A stretch of DNA of 64,000 nucleotides, taken from assembly GCA_004557825.1 (NCBI GenBank), contig SFFL01000002.1, forward strand, positions 1-64,000. The letters are read 5' to 3'. This DNA comes from Bacteroidales bacterium. GTDB lineage: Bacteria; Bacteroidota; Bacteroidia; Bacteroidales; Muribaculaceae. The translations under genes and the position numbers were made by a program. Positions 1-6,910 of the stretch are shown one piece after another. The stretch's first letter is position 1; every line of letters begins with the position of its first letter. The notes below the pieces were generated by a model. The model did not search any database. It was not told the DNA's origin and worked only from the letters and a program-made list of their open reading frames with translations.

Positions 1-34
1 CACTCCAAAAGTTTTGTGTCTAACTTTTGGGGTG
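1..34. repeat. Imperfect inverted repeat, possible IS end
   Basis: Positions 1-13 and 22-34 form an inverted repeat with one mismatch around a short AT-rich loop, followed by GCAGTTCAC. The AACTTTTGGGGTG arm resembles the terminal repeats of IS3-group elements as I remember them from Bacteroidetes. No transposase is visible and the element could lie outside the left edge. This is a weak call. Confidence 0.3.
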
Positions 35-81
35 CAGTTCACAATAGGTGCCAGCCCTAATTTTCAGCCTGCCTCAAAAAT

Positions 82-121
82 TTTTATCGGACAGCAATAA
101 AAAATTTTATCGGACAGCAAT
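82..121. repeat. 17-bp direct repeat pair
   Basis: TTTTATCGGACAGCAAT occurs exactly at 82-98 and 105-121, a 23-bp period. It is one of many short tandem duplications in the intergenic DNA of this window. No function is evident. Confidence 0.75.
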
Positions 122-240
122 AGAGGAAAATACCTTACTGAGGGTATTGCGGAGGGAGGGGCGGCCGCGGCCGTGGCTGCGCCACTCACCAATAGTAGGT
201 AATTTGCGCCTGCCGGCATACAAGCCACTGAAATAATGCT

Positions 241-248
241 TACCTTTG
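241..248 (+). promoter_or_regulatory. TAnnTTTG promoter motif (TACCTTTG)
   Basis: TACCTTTG matches the Bacteroidetes -7 element. No clear -33 TTG box sits at the usual distance upstream. Transcription would begin near 254 and meet the terminator at 296-326, so the motif is the main reason to suspect a short transcript here. Confidence 0.4.
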
Positions 249-253
249 CTACA

Positions 254-326
254 GAAAACAAACAGTTTATAGCGAATAAACGTAAGCCATTAATTCGGCC
301 CCCGCGTGATGCGGAGGCCGTTTTTT
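254..326 (+). ncRNA. Candidate small RNA, about 70-75 nt
   Basis: A promoter-like TACCTTTG at 241-248 is followed after about 50 nt by a strong hairpin with a T-run. No start codon with a useful reading frame lies between them. The boundaries are inferred from the promoter and terminator, and no known RNA family was recognised. It could instead be the remnant 3' end of a lost gene. Confidence 0.3.
296..326 (+). terminator. Rho-independent terminator
   Basis: CGGCC (296-300) pairs with GGCCG (316-320), and CCGC (302-305) pairs with GCGG (311-314), around a GTGAT-containing loop. Six T residues follow at 321-326. The orientation terminates plus-strand transcription. Confidence 0.7.
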
Positions 327-426
327 CTTCCCCGCCCCCTCCCTCGCCCCTCCCTCGCTAAAGCTCAAGCCCTAAACAAAAACCGCCTCCCCGCCTCGCC
401 CCCCCCTCTGCTCCTCCCCTCTCTCG

Positions 427-540
427 CCTGCTTCCCCTATTTGCCCTCCTCGCCCCTGCTTCCCCTCTTTGCCCTCCTCGCCCCTGCTTCCCCTATTTGC
501 CCTCCTCGCCCCTGCTTCCCCTATTTGCCCTGCGCGCCTG
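427..540. repeat. Tandem repeat, about four 28-bp units
   Basis: A pyrimidine-rich unit containing GCTTCCCCTATTTGCCCTCC is repeated about four times with few changes (one copy has CTC for CTA). The strand is almost all C and T, and it follows a CT-rich run from 330. Open frames through it encode only Pro/Leu/Ala low complexity and are not credible genes. Confidence 0.8.
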
Positions 541-560
541 CCCCCATCTTTGCCCCTTAC

Positions 561-673
561 AAATCGGCTGCCCTTCCTGCGTAGCTTTTTGTTTAGGGTC
601 CGAGCTTCAGCGAGGCAAGCTCGCAGGGCTTGTGAGGGTCCGAGCTTCAGCGAGGCAAGCCCAAAGGGCTTGC
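561..673. repeat. RAYT left flank: direct repeat and hairpins
   Basis: Positions 561-615 match 1736-1790 on the other side of the transposase gene with only a few differences. The core AGGGTCCGAGCTTCAGCGAG recurs at 635 with a 40-bp period. CGAGCTT and AAGCTCG at 601-623 form a hairpin, and GCAAGCCC pairs with GGGCTTGC at 656-673. This is REP-like architecture directly upstream of the RAYT promoter. Confidence 0.7.
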
Positions 674-700
674 TTGAGTGAGAATAAATTTTTATCTTTG
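674..700 (+). promoter_or_regulatory. Promoter of the RAYT gene
   Basis: TTG at 674-676 and TATCTTTG at 693-700 resemble the Bacteroidetes -33 and -7 boxes, with a spacer slightly shorter than usual. The first credible ATG is at 705. Transcription would therefore start almost at the start codon, suggesting a very short or absent leader. Confidence 0.5.
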
Positions 701-704
701 CGCT

Positions 705-1649
705 ATGGACTCAGATAAAATTTTGCGCGCCAAATGGCACGATTACACCCAGCGTGCCATTTATTTGATCACCCTCCGCAAAAGCCCCAATGTGGAAAAC
801 TTCGGGGAACTGTGCGGCGATTACCGGCTTCCTGCCGGTTCTCCGGGAAGCGCCTTCATCCGTGCCTCGCGCACCGGCAAAGCCCTGAAAGACGCGCTTC
901 GCGATTTCCGCCGCCTCGAGCCAAAAGCGCAAGTGCTACAATATGCCCTGATGCCCGACCACCTGCACATAATCCTGTTCATCACCGAAAAAACCGATGA
1001 TATCTTAGGAAGAATCATCGCCCGATACAAAGTGGCTGTCGACCACCTCCTCGGAAGCACCGGCATCTTCACCAAAGGCTTCAATGACCAATTTCTCAAA
1101 ACCAGCCGTTCGCTCGACACGCTCTACCAATATCTTCGCGACAATCCCCGCCGACTTGCGGTGAGACGAGCGCATCCCGAATTCTTTCGGCGCGTCAACC
1201 GCCTGCAAATTGCCGGGAAGGAATACCACGCCTACGGCAACACCCAGCTGCTCAACTGCCCATTCAAAGAACAAGTGATAGTGCACCGCGCCGATTCAGA
1301 AGCCACCCGTTTGCACAACCGCGACATCTGGCTATACACCGCCGCCAACGGCGGCGTGCTCGTATCACCCTTTATCTCCCCGGCCGAGAAAGAAATTCGC
1401 GCGGAAGCTGATAAAGCAGGCTCGCGCTTCATACTCATTACCGCCGACCCGATGGCAGAGCGCTACAAGCCCACCGGTCGAGAATTTGCCCTCTGCGAAG
1501 AAGGCCGAATGCTCATAATCTCCGCCCCGGCCACACCCACCCCGGGAGCCTCAGCTTCCGGCCTCTCCCGCGCCCACTGCCTCCAGATGAATGAGCTGGC
1601 TCGCCAGCTCGCCTCCCCGCCCGCGCCTCCCTCCCGCCTCCACCCATAG
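705..1649 (+). CDS. REP-associated tyrosine transposase-like protein (RAYT, Y1/HUH)
   Basis: The sequence YALMPDHLHIIL contains the HUH metal-binding motif (HLH), and QYLRDNPRR downstream carries the likely catalytic tyrosine, as in IS200-like and RAYT enzymes. These cut and join single-stranded DNA at hairpins. About 150 residues follow the nuclease core. They include GGVLVSPFISPAEKEI and RYKPTGREF, which look like a separate Rossmann-type domain, and then a Pro/Ala/Ser tail. I chose the ATG at 705 because the promoter motif ends at 700; an upstream ATG at 678 lies inside the promoter. Related 55-bp repeats flank the gene, and GTAG-headed palindromes occur elsewhere in the window. The stop-codon region is duplicated just downstream. 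RAYT identity is well supported by motif; the role of the C-terminal part is unknown. Confidence 0.8.
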   Translation: MDSDKILRAKWHDYTQRAIYLITLRKSPNVENFGELCGDYRLPAGSPGSAFIRASRTGKALKDALRDFRRLEPKAQVLQYALMPDHLHIILFITEKTDDILGRIIARYKVAVDHLLGSTGIFTKGFNDQFLKTSRSLDTLYQYLRDNPRRLAVRRAHPEFFRRVNRLQIAGKEYHAYGNTQLLNCPFKEQVIVHRADSEATRLHNRDIWLYTAANGGVLVSPFISPAEKEIRAEADKAGSRFILITADPMAERYKPTGREFALCEEGRMLIISAPATPTPGASASGLSRAHCLQMNELARQLASPPAPPSRLHP

Positions 1650-1684
1650 CGCCGCGCCCCTCTCCGGCCTCCACCCATAGCGCC
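1636..1684. repeat. 18-bp duplication of the RAYT stop region
   Basis: GCCTCCACCCATAGCGCC occurs exactly at 1636-1653, spanning the TAG stop, and again at 1667-1684. The copy lies outside the coding sequence and carries the same stop triplet. Confidence 0.8.
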
Positions 1685-1735
1685 CGCCGAGCTCCCTCAA
1701 GCCTCGCCTGCCCGCCTCCGCCTGGCTTCCGCAGC

Positions 1736-1790
1736 AAATCGGTTAGCCCTCCTGCGTAGCTTTTTGTTCAGGGTCCGAGCTTCAGCGAGG
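1736..1790. repeat. RAYT right flank: direct repeat copy
   Basis: This 55-bp stretch corresponds to 561-615, sharing GCGTAGCTTTTTGTT and GGGTCCGAGCTTCAGCGAGG. Same-orientation repeats on both sides of the transposase suggest that the gene and its flanks once moved, or were amplified, as a unit. Confidence 0.7.
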
Positions 1791-1853
1791 AAAAGCGAGG
1801 GGAAAGCGAGGAAAAAGTGCGGAGGAAAAAGAATAATGTATGGGATTATTTTG

Positions 1854-1861
1854 TAAATTTG
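1854..1861 (+). promoter_or_regulatory. TAnnTTTG motif before the thiamine operon
   Basis: TAAATTTG lies about 35 bp upstream of the TPP riboswitch. Transcription would start near 1868, so the whole aptamer would be in the leader. No good -33 box was seen. Confidence 0.45.
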
Positions 1862-1894
1862 CAGGCGGAAGCCTTTCAGAAGACAAAAGGCGGA

Positions 1895-2010
1895 AATCCT
1901 CCCCTCAAGAGGGGTGCCTCGCTTATGGCGGGGCTGAGAACAGCCTCCGGCGGCAAATGCCGGCTGCTATACCCTTTGAACTTGAATCGGTCAGCACCGA
2001 CGTAAGGACT
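1895..2010 (+). promoter_or_regulatory. TPP riboswitch (THI element)
   Basis: The conserved aptamer blocks occur in order: GGGGTGCC (911-918 past 1000), CTGAGA (1934-1939), ACCCTTTGAACTTGAATCGG (1971-1990) and GCACCGACGTAAGGA (1994-2008). TCCT at 1897-1900 can pair with AGGA at 2005-2008 to close P1. The 3' side of P1 holds AAGGA eight bases before the thiS ATG, so ligand binding could mask translation initiation. A variable hairpin (GCCTCCGGCGGC...) fills the P3 arm. It should repress the downstream operon when thiamine pyrophosphate is plentiful. Confidence 0.92.
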
Positions 2011-2016
2011 TGAATT

Positions 2017-2220
2017 ATGAATGTAGAAATCAACAAACAGCCTGTAGAGGTTGATGCATCGCTCGTCAGCCTCGGCCAGTTGCTCAAAGCCGAGGGGCTT
2101 GACGGCCACGGGCGCGCCGTTGCCGTAGACGGCAGCGTGGTGCGCCGCGACTCCTGGAGTGAAACCCCTCTGCACGAGGGCATGAAAATTACCGTAATCC
2201 GCGCCGTCTGTGGAGGCTGA
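2017..2220 (+). CDS. thiS: Sulfur carrier protein ThiS
   Basis: A 67-residue ubiquitin-like protein ending in Gly-Gly ([10 protein letters not shown]). The terminal glycine is adenylated by ThiF and converted to a thiocarboxylate that donates sulfur to the thiazole ring. The length and the C-terminal diglycine are typical of the family. It is the first gene after the TPP riboswitch, with its ATG eight bases past the P1 stem. Its stop overlaps the GTG start of the next gene by 11 bp, so translation of the two is probably coupled. Confidence 0.95.
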   Translation: MNVEINKQPVEVDASLVSLGQLLKAEGLDGHGRAVAVDGSVVRRDSWSETPLHEGMKITVIRAVCGG

Positions 2221-3418
2221 CTCTGCCCGCAGCGCGTGCGGCAAATTCCTGATTATTGCCGTCACGGTGCCTTACTTCTACGAAGGTGAGGCCGAGGCCA
2301 TCGCACGGAAGCTCCGGAGCGGTGAGGCCGATTATGTGCATATCCGCAAGCCTCAGAGCAGCGCCGCCGAAATGGCCGCACTGCTCCAGGCAATCCCGGC
2401 GGAGCTGCGCTCCCGCCTCACGCTCCACGACCATTTCCCCCTGGCCGAGGAATATGGCGCAGGCGGCTTGCACCTTAACGGCCGCAACCCCGACCTGCCT
2501 CCCTGCTGGCAGGGACGCGTGAGCTGCAGTTGCCACTCCCTCCGGGAAATCAAAAAGGGCGTAGATTATGCCACCCTCAGCCCCATCTTCCCCAGCATCT
2601 CCAAGCCGGGCTACAGCGGCAACCTCGAACCCGAAGAGGTGCGCCGATACCTCGCCGACGGGCACCCCGTGCCGGTGATTGCCCTCGGAGGCGTCACCCG
2701 GGAAGCGCTCCCCGCTCTGCAGGCCGCCGGTTTCGACGGCGCGGCTATGCTCGCCGACTCCTGGCGCCGCCGCTTCTCCCCCACGCAATTCTCCCTGCAG
2801 CTCATCACCAATCCCCACAGCGCCGACGAAGCCATAACCCAGACCCGCGACGCCCTGGCCGGCGGATGCCGCTGGGTGCAGCTCCGCTGGAAAGATGCCA
2901 CCGCCGACTCGCTGGTAGCTGCCGGCCGCTGTATGGCAGGGATGTGCCGCAGAGCCGGAGCAATCTTCCTCATCGACGACCACGTGGAGCTGTGCCGTGC
3001 CATTGGCGCCGACGGCGTGCACCTGGGCAAAAACGATATGCCCATCACCGATGCGCGCCTTATCCTCGGACCGCAGCACATCATCGGCGCCACCGCCAAC
3101 ACTCCCGACGACATCCTCGCCGCGGCGCAGGCCGGTGCCGACTACATCGGCTACGGGCCCTTCCGCTTCACCACCACCAAGAAAAACCTCAGTCCCGTGC
3201 TCGGGCTGGAAGGCTACGCCGCAGCCCGCAGCTTTATGCGCAGCCGCCATATATCCATCCCGCTGGTAGCCATCGGCGGCATCACCGCTGCCGACATCCC
3301 CGCCATCCTCCGGGCAGGCGCCTCCGGTATAGCCCTCAGCGGCTCCATCGTAGGCGCGCCCGACCCCGTGGCTGCCACCCAAGAAATCGTAAACATCATC
3401 AAATCTCAGCTTATATGA
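2210..3418 (+). CDS. thiE: Double-domain thiamine phosphate synthase (TenI-like + ThiE)
   Basis: 402 residues holding two TIM-barrel domains of the ThiE/TenI family. Residues about 12-190 ([44 protein letters not shown]) match the divergent TenI-like type found as a separate gene in Bacteroides. Residues about 194-402 are canonical ThiE: WVQLRWKD for phosphate and pyrimidine binding, [19 protein letters not shown], then [13 protein letters not shown] and the final glycine-rich phosphate loop. The C-terminal half should join HMP-PP to carboxythiazole phosphate. The N-terminal half may be a thiazole tautomerase or an inactive partner. The start is GTG inside thiS, since the first beta strand (KFLIIAVT) has no ATG before it. 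The stop overlaps thiG in an ATGA junction. Confidence 0.9.
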   Translation: MEADSARSACGKFLIIAVTVPYFYEGEAEAIARKLRSGEADYVHIRKPQSSAAEMAALLQAIPAELRSRLTLHDHFPLAEEYGAGGLHLNGRNPDLPPCWQGRVSCSCHSLREIKKGVDYATLSPIFPSISKPGYSGNLEPEEVRRYLADGHPVPVIALGGVTREALPALQAAGFDGAAMLADSWRRRFSPTQFSLQLITNPHSADEAITQTRDALAGGCRWVQLRWKDATADSLVAAGRCMAGMCRRAGAIFLIDDHVELCRAIGADGVHLGKNDMPITDARLILGPQHIIGATANTPDDILAAAQAGADYIGYGPFRFTTTKKNLSPVLGLEGYAAARSFMRSRHISIPLVAIGGITAADIPAILRAGASGIALSGSIVGAPDPVAATQEIVNIIKSQLI

Positions 3419-4182
3419 AACCACTTATAATCGGCGGCAAAGAGTTCACCTCGCGCCTCTTCGTAGGCACCGGCAAATTCCGCAGCAACACCGCTATGGC
3501 CGAGGCCATCAAAGCCTCCGGCTCGCAGATGGTCACCGTAGCCATGAAACGTATTGATATGGACAACCGCGACGACGATATGCTCCGCCATATCGTGGCC
3601 GACGGCATACAGCTTCTGCCCAACACCTCCGGCGTGCGCGATGCCGACGAAGCCGTACTGGCCGCCGAGCTCGCCCGCGAGGCTTTCGGCACCAACTTCA
3701 TCAAACTGGAAATCCACCCCGACCCGCGCTATCTGCTGCCCGACCCGGTGGAAACCCTCAAGGCCACCGAGCGCCTCGCCGCCAAAGGTTTCGTGGTGCT
3801 CCCCTACATCCAGGCCGACCCCGTGCTCTGCAAACGCCTCGAAGATGCCGGCGCCGCCACCGTGATGCCCTTAGCCGCTCCTATCGGTTCGAATAAAGGG
3901 CTTGTCACCCGCGAGCTACTCCGCATCATCATCGAGCAGAGCCGCGTGCCCGTGGTAGTCGACGCCGGACTGGGCGCCCCCAGCCACGCCGCCGAGGCTA
4001 TGGAAATGGGTGCCGACGCCGTACTGGTGAACACCGCCATTGCCGTGGCCGGTGATCCCGTGCGCATGGCCCGCGCCTTCGCCCAGGCCACCATCGCCGG
4101 TCGTGAAGCCTACGAAGCCGGCCTCGGTGCCGTGTGCGACGTGGCACAGGCTTCCTCCCCCCTCACCTCTTTCCTCGATTGA
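3415..4182 (+). CDS. thiG: Thiazole synthase ThiG
   Basis: 255 residues, the usual length. ThiG condenses 1-deoxy-xylulose-5-phosphate, dehydroglycine from ThiH and sulfur from ThiS thiocarboxylate into the thiazole phosphate. Visible family blocks are [12 protein letters not shown] near the N terminus, [16 protein letters not shown] with the Schiff-base lysine at residue 97, [12 protein letters not shown] and [20 protein letters not shown]. It starts at the ATG of the ATGA overlap with thiE. A 65-bp gap separates it from thiH. Confidence 0.95.
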   Translation: MKPLIIGGKEFTSRLFVGTGKFRSNTAMAEAIKASGSQMVTVAMKRIDMDNRDDDMLRHIVADGIQLLPNTSGVRDADEAVLAAELAREAFGTNFIKLEIHPDPRYLLPDPVETLKATERLAAKGFVVLPYIQADPVLCKRLEDAGAATVMPLAAPIGSNKGLVTRELLRIIIEQSRVPVVVDAGLGAPSHAAEAMEMGADAVLVNTAIAVAGDPVRMARAFAQATIAGREAYEAGLGAVCDVAQASSPLTSFLD

Positions 4183-4247
4183 TTCTATCCCCATCCGCAC
4201 TGACAATCCCTGAAGATTATCTCTGCAATTTTACCTGACCCAACCCT

Positions 4248-5363
4248 ATGTTTTCAGAAGAACTTGCAAAATACGACTGGGATGAAACCACCGCGCAGAT
4301 TATGGCGATGACCGCCGCCGACGTGGAGCGCGCCCTGGGTCGCGAGCACCTCGACGACCGCGACTTTATGGCGCTCATCTCCCCGGCTGCCGCGCCATAT
4401 CTCGAGCAGATGGCCCGCCGAAGCCGCGCCATCACCGAGCAGCGATTCGGCAAGACCATCTCGATGTTCATCCCGCTCTATATCACCAATTCCTGCACCA
4501 ACTCCTGCGTGTACTGCGGCTTCAACCGCCACAACAAAATCAAGCGCGTGATTCTCACCCCCGAGGAAATCGAGCAGGAATGCAAAGCCATCAAGAAGCT
4601 CGGCCCCTTCGAGAATCTGCTCATAGTCACCGGCGAGAACCCCCTTCTGGCCGGCACCGACTACATCGAGAAAGCCCTGCAGGTGTGCCGCCCATATTTC
4701 TCCAACCTCACCATCGAGGTAATGCCCCTTAGCGCCGAAGATTACGAGCGCCTCACCCATTCAGGTCTCAACGGCGTAATCTGCTTCCAGGAAACCTACC
4801 ACCGAGAGCGCTACAAAGTATATCACCCTGCCGGGATGAAAAGCAACTTTGAATGGCGCGTCAACGGCTTCGACCGTATGGGTCAGGCCGGTGTGCACAA
4901 AATCGGGATGGGAGTGCTCATCGGCCTGGAGGACTGGCGCACCGACGTGACGATGATGGCCCGCCATCTGAGCTATCTCCACAAAAACTACTGGCGCACA
5001 AAATACTCGGTCAACTTCCCCCGTATGCGTCCGTCGGAATCGGGCTATCAGCCCAACGTGGTGATGAGCGACCGCGAACTGGCCCAGGCCACCTTCGCGT
5101 TCCGCATCTTCGACCCCGATGTCGACATCTCCTATTCCACCCGCGAGGAGCACTCCTTTCGCAACAATATGGCCACCCTCGGCGTGACCACGATGTCGGC
5201 CGGGTCGCACACCGAGCCGGGCGGATATGCCACACACGTCAACTCCCTGGAGCAGTTTGCCATCAGCGACGCCACCTCGCCCGAGCGCGTCGCCGCCGAC
5301 CTGCGCGCCCTCGGCCGTGAACCGGTGTGGAAAGACTGGGACCGCATCTTCGACGAAGCCTGA
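4248..5363 (+). CDS. thiH: 2-iminoacetate synthase ThiH (radical SAM)
   Basis: 371 residues. The radical SAM cluster motif CxxxCxxC is at C83, C87 and C90 (NSCTNSCVYCGFN), followed by the GEN motif (VTGENP) and a TIM barrel. ThiH cleaves tyrosine to give dehydroglycine for ThiG. The ending (ISDATSPERVAADLRALG) is of the ThiH type rather than the ThiC or biotin synthase type. The presence of thiH rather than the glycine oxidase thiO fits an anaerobe. It is followed 11 bp later by the first possible thiF start. Confidence 0.95.
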   Translation: MFSEELAKYDWDETTAQIMAMTAADVERALGREHLDDRDFMALISPAAAPYLEQMARRSRAITEQRFGKTISMFIPLYITNSCTNSCVYCGFNRHNKIKRVILTPEEIEQECKAIKKLGPFENLLIVTGENPLLAGTDYIEKALQVCRPYFSNLTIEVMPLSAEDYERLTHSGLNGVICFQETYHRERYKVYHPAGMKSNFEWRVNGFDRMGQAGVHKIGMGVLIGLEDWRTDVTMMARHLSYLHKNYWRTKYSVNFPRMRPSESGYQPNVVMSDRELAQATFAFRIFDPDVDISYSTREEHSFRNNMATLGVTTMSAGSHTEPGGYATHVNSLEQFAISDATSPERVAADLRALGREPVWKDWDRIFDEA

Positions 5364-5374
5364 CCCCCACCGCT

Positions 5375-5440
5375 ATGGATGATTCAAAGCTATCCTCTGC
5401 TATGGATAATTCAAGGCAACCCGCAGCCGCTATGGATGAT
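5375..5440 (+). repeat. Triplicated start-codon repeat in thiF
   Basis: GCTATGGAT plus RATTC occurs at 5373, 5400 and 5430 with periods of 27 and 30 bp, all in frame. Each copy can supply an ATG and encodes M-D-D/N-S. It looks like a recent slippage-type expansion. Confidence 0.85.
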
Positions 5441-6130
5441 TCCCGATATTCACGCCAGCTGATGCTCAGCGAAATCGGCCCGAAGGGGCAAGAGCGCCTT
5501 GCCCGCGCCCGTGTGGCCGTAATCGGCGTAGGCGGTCTCGGGTCGGCCGCAGCTCTATATCTTGCCGGAGCCGGGGTGGGCACACTCGTATTGGCCGACC
5601 CCGACGAAGTGAGCCTGAGCAATCTGCAGCGCCAGGTGCTCTACTCCGAGGCCGATACCGGTCTGCCGAAAACATCCTGCGCCGCTCGACGGCTCAGCAG
5701 TCTCAACAGCCAGGTGCAGCTCATCTGTTTTCCGCAGGGCCTGACAGCCGAAAACGGCCGCCAGTTGCTCGCCGGTTGCGACCTGGTGGTCGACTGCACC
5801 GACTCCTACGGCGCCCGATACCTTATCGACGACCTCTGCGCCTCTATGTCGATTCCCTGGGTCTACGGCTCGATAAGCGAGTTTTCCGGTCAGCTTGCCC
5901 TGTTAGGCGGCCAGAAAAAGCTCCGCTACTCAGACATCTTCCCCGAGCGCGAGGAGCTGTGCTCGCTGCCCCGCCGCACACAGGGGGTGCTGGGAGCGGT
6001 GCCCGGCGTAATCGGCGCCATGCAGGCCGCCGTGGCCGTAAGCTACCTTGCCTCCGGCTATTCCAGCCTCGACGGCTCCCTCTTCTCCATCGACCTGCTT
6101 TCATTTGAAAGTTCTACAATTGATTTCTAA
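5375..6130 (+). CDS. thiF: ThiS adenylyltransferase ThiF
   Basis: A MoeB/ThiF/E1-family enzyme: GVGGLGS nucleotide-binding loop, DPDEVSLSNLQRQ adenylation motif, DCTDSYGARYLIDD and GVLGAVPGVIGAMQA. It activates the ThiS C terminus. Three in-frame ATGs at 5375, 5402 and 5432 each sit in a near-identical GCTATGGATRATTC context, so the 5' end is a triplicated start region. The family match begins right after the third ATG (SRYSRQLMLSEIG), giving a 232-residue protein; the first gives 251. The CxxC zinc pairs known in E. coli ThiF are not visible: one Cys (ELCSLPRR) stands where the first pair would be. Sulfur relay details may therefore differ. Confidence 0.88.
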   Translation: MDDSKLSSAMDNSRQPAAAMDDSRYSRQLMLSEIGPKGQERLARARVAVIGVGGLGSAAALYLAGAGVGTLVLADPDEVSLSNLQRQVLYSEADTGLPKTSCAARRLSSLNSQVQLICFPQGLTAENGRQLLAGCDLVVDCTDSYGARYLIDDLCASMSIPWVYGSISEFSGQLALLGGQKKLRYSDIFPEREELCSLPRRTQGVLGAVPGVIGAMQAAVAVSYLASGYSSLDGSLFSIDLLSFESSTIDF

Positions 6131-6152
6131 ACCTAACCACATATTTAATCCT

Positions 6153-6860
6153 ATGAGTGAAGGATTCGACCAATACGCGCAGGAGTACGATGCCTGGTTT
6201 CTGGAGAACCGCAACGTGCTGGAATCGGAGGTGCGCCTTGTAGCCTCAACACTGCGCAATGCCGGAAACATTCTCTCGGTAGGCTGCGGCAGCGGTCTGT
6301 TCGAGAAGATTCTCCGCGACAAATTCAACATCAACATAACCGAGGGGGTGGAGCCGTCGGCATCTATGGCCGCTATCGCCCGCAAGCGCGGCCTGAATGT
6401 CATCGAAGCCACCGCCGAGGAATTCGATTACCCCGAAGGGATGTTTGACACCATCCTCTTCAACGGCTGCCCAAGTTACATCACCGACCTGAAGCGCGTG
6501 GTGGAGAAGGTGTTCGCCGCGCTGCGTCCCGGCGGCCGCATCATCCTGGTGGATGTGCCCAAAGAGAGCACCTACGGTCTGATGTACAACCTGGCCAAGG
6601 CGCTCGGCACCTGGGATCACCCGCTGCTGGAAGGCACATATCCGCCCAACCCCTACCCCATCGAGCTGGTGAAGGTAGCCCGCTGGCGCACCACCGCCGA
6701 GAAAATCGCCCTGCTCCGTCAGGCCGGGTTCACCGACCTCGCTTTCGCCCAGACGCTCACCACCCATCCGCTCTACTCCGACCTCCGCGCCGAAGAGCCG
6801 GTGGAGGGTTACGACCGCGGCGACTACGTTGCCGTCAGCGCCTTCAAGCCCGCCCGATAA
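6153..6860 (+). CDS. Class I SAM-dependent methyltransferase
   Basis: 235 residues. Motif I is NILSVGCGSGLFEKIL. It is followed by an acidic GVEPSASMA segment, EEFDYPEGMFDTILFNG (motif II region) and LRPGGRIILVDVPKE (motif III). These are the hallmarks of a Rossmann-fold methyltransferase of the Methyltransf_11/25 type. The substrate is unknown. The gene lies between thiF and tenA in the riboswitch-controlled cluster, 22 bp after thiF and 50 bp before tenA. A role in thiamine metabolism or salvage is possible but rests on position alone. The start is the ATG of MSEGFDQYAQEYDAWF, which fits known family N termini. Confidence 0.8.
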   Translation: MSEGFDQYAQEYDAWFLENRNVLESEVRLVASTLRNAGNILSVGCGSGLFEKILRDKFNINITEGVEPSASMAAIARKRGLNVIEATAEEFDYPEGMFDTILFNGCPSYITDLKRVVEKVFAALRPGGRIILVDVPKESTYGLMYNLAKALGTWDHPLLEGTYPPNPYPIELVKVARWRTTAEKIALLRQAGFTDLAFAQTLTTHPLYSDLRAEEPVEGYDRGDYVAVSAFKPAR

Positions 6861-6910
6861 TCGCGCTTTCACTTTCCCGCAATTCTCTCTTCCGCTAATC
6901 CGCCATAAAA

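Noticed and set aside
180..300. Possible tRNA in the left intergenic region
   Set aside because: No cloverleaf with T-loop GTTCRA and acceptor pairing could be formed; the only stable structure is the terminator.
427..540. Possible CRISPR array
   Set aside because: Units are contiguous tandem repeats with no distinct spacers, and no cas gene is present.
306..718. Overlapping Pro/Leu-rich open frames
   Set aside because: They run through polypyrimidine tandem repeats in several frames at once and encode low complexity only, with no promoter or family likeness.
1876..2265. Minus-strand open frame over the riboswitch and thiS
   Set aside because: It is antisense to a clear TPP riboswitch and a clear ThiS gene.
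2189..3424. Minus-strand open frame of about 411 codons opposite thiE
   Set aside because: A composition shadow of a GC-rich gene; glycine/valine/histidine-rich with no domain, while the plus strand has full ThiE motifs.
3415..4182. A single ThiE-ThiG fusion read from an alternative frame starting at 2530
   Set aside because: The frame from 2530 to 3414 is arginine-rich noise in the wrong phase over thiE; it joins thiG only by chance because no stop intervenes.
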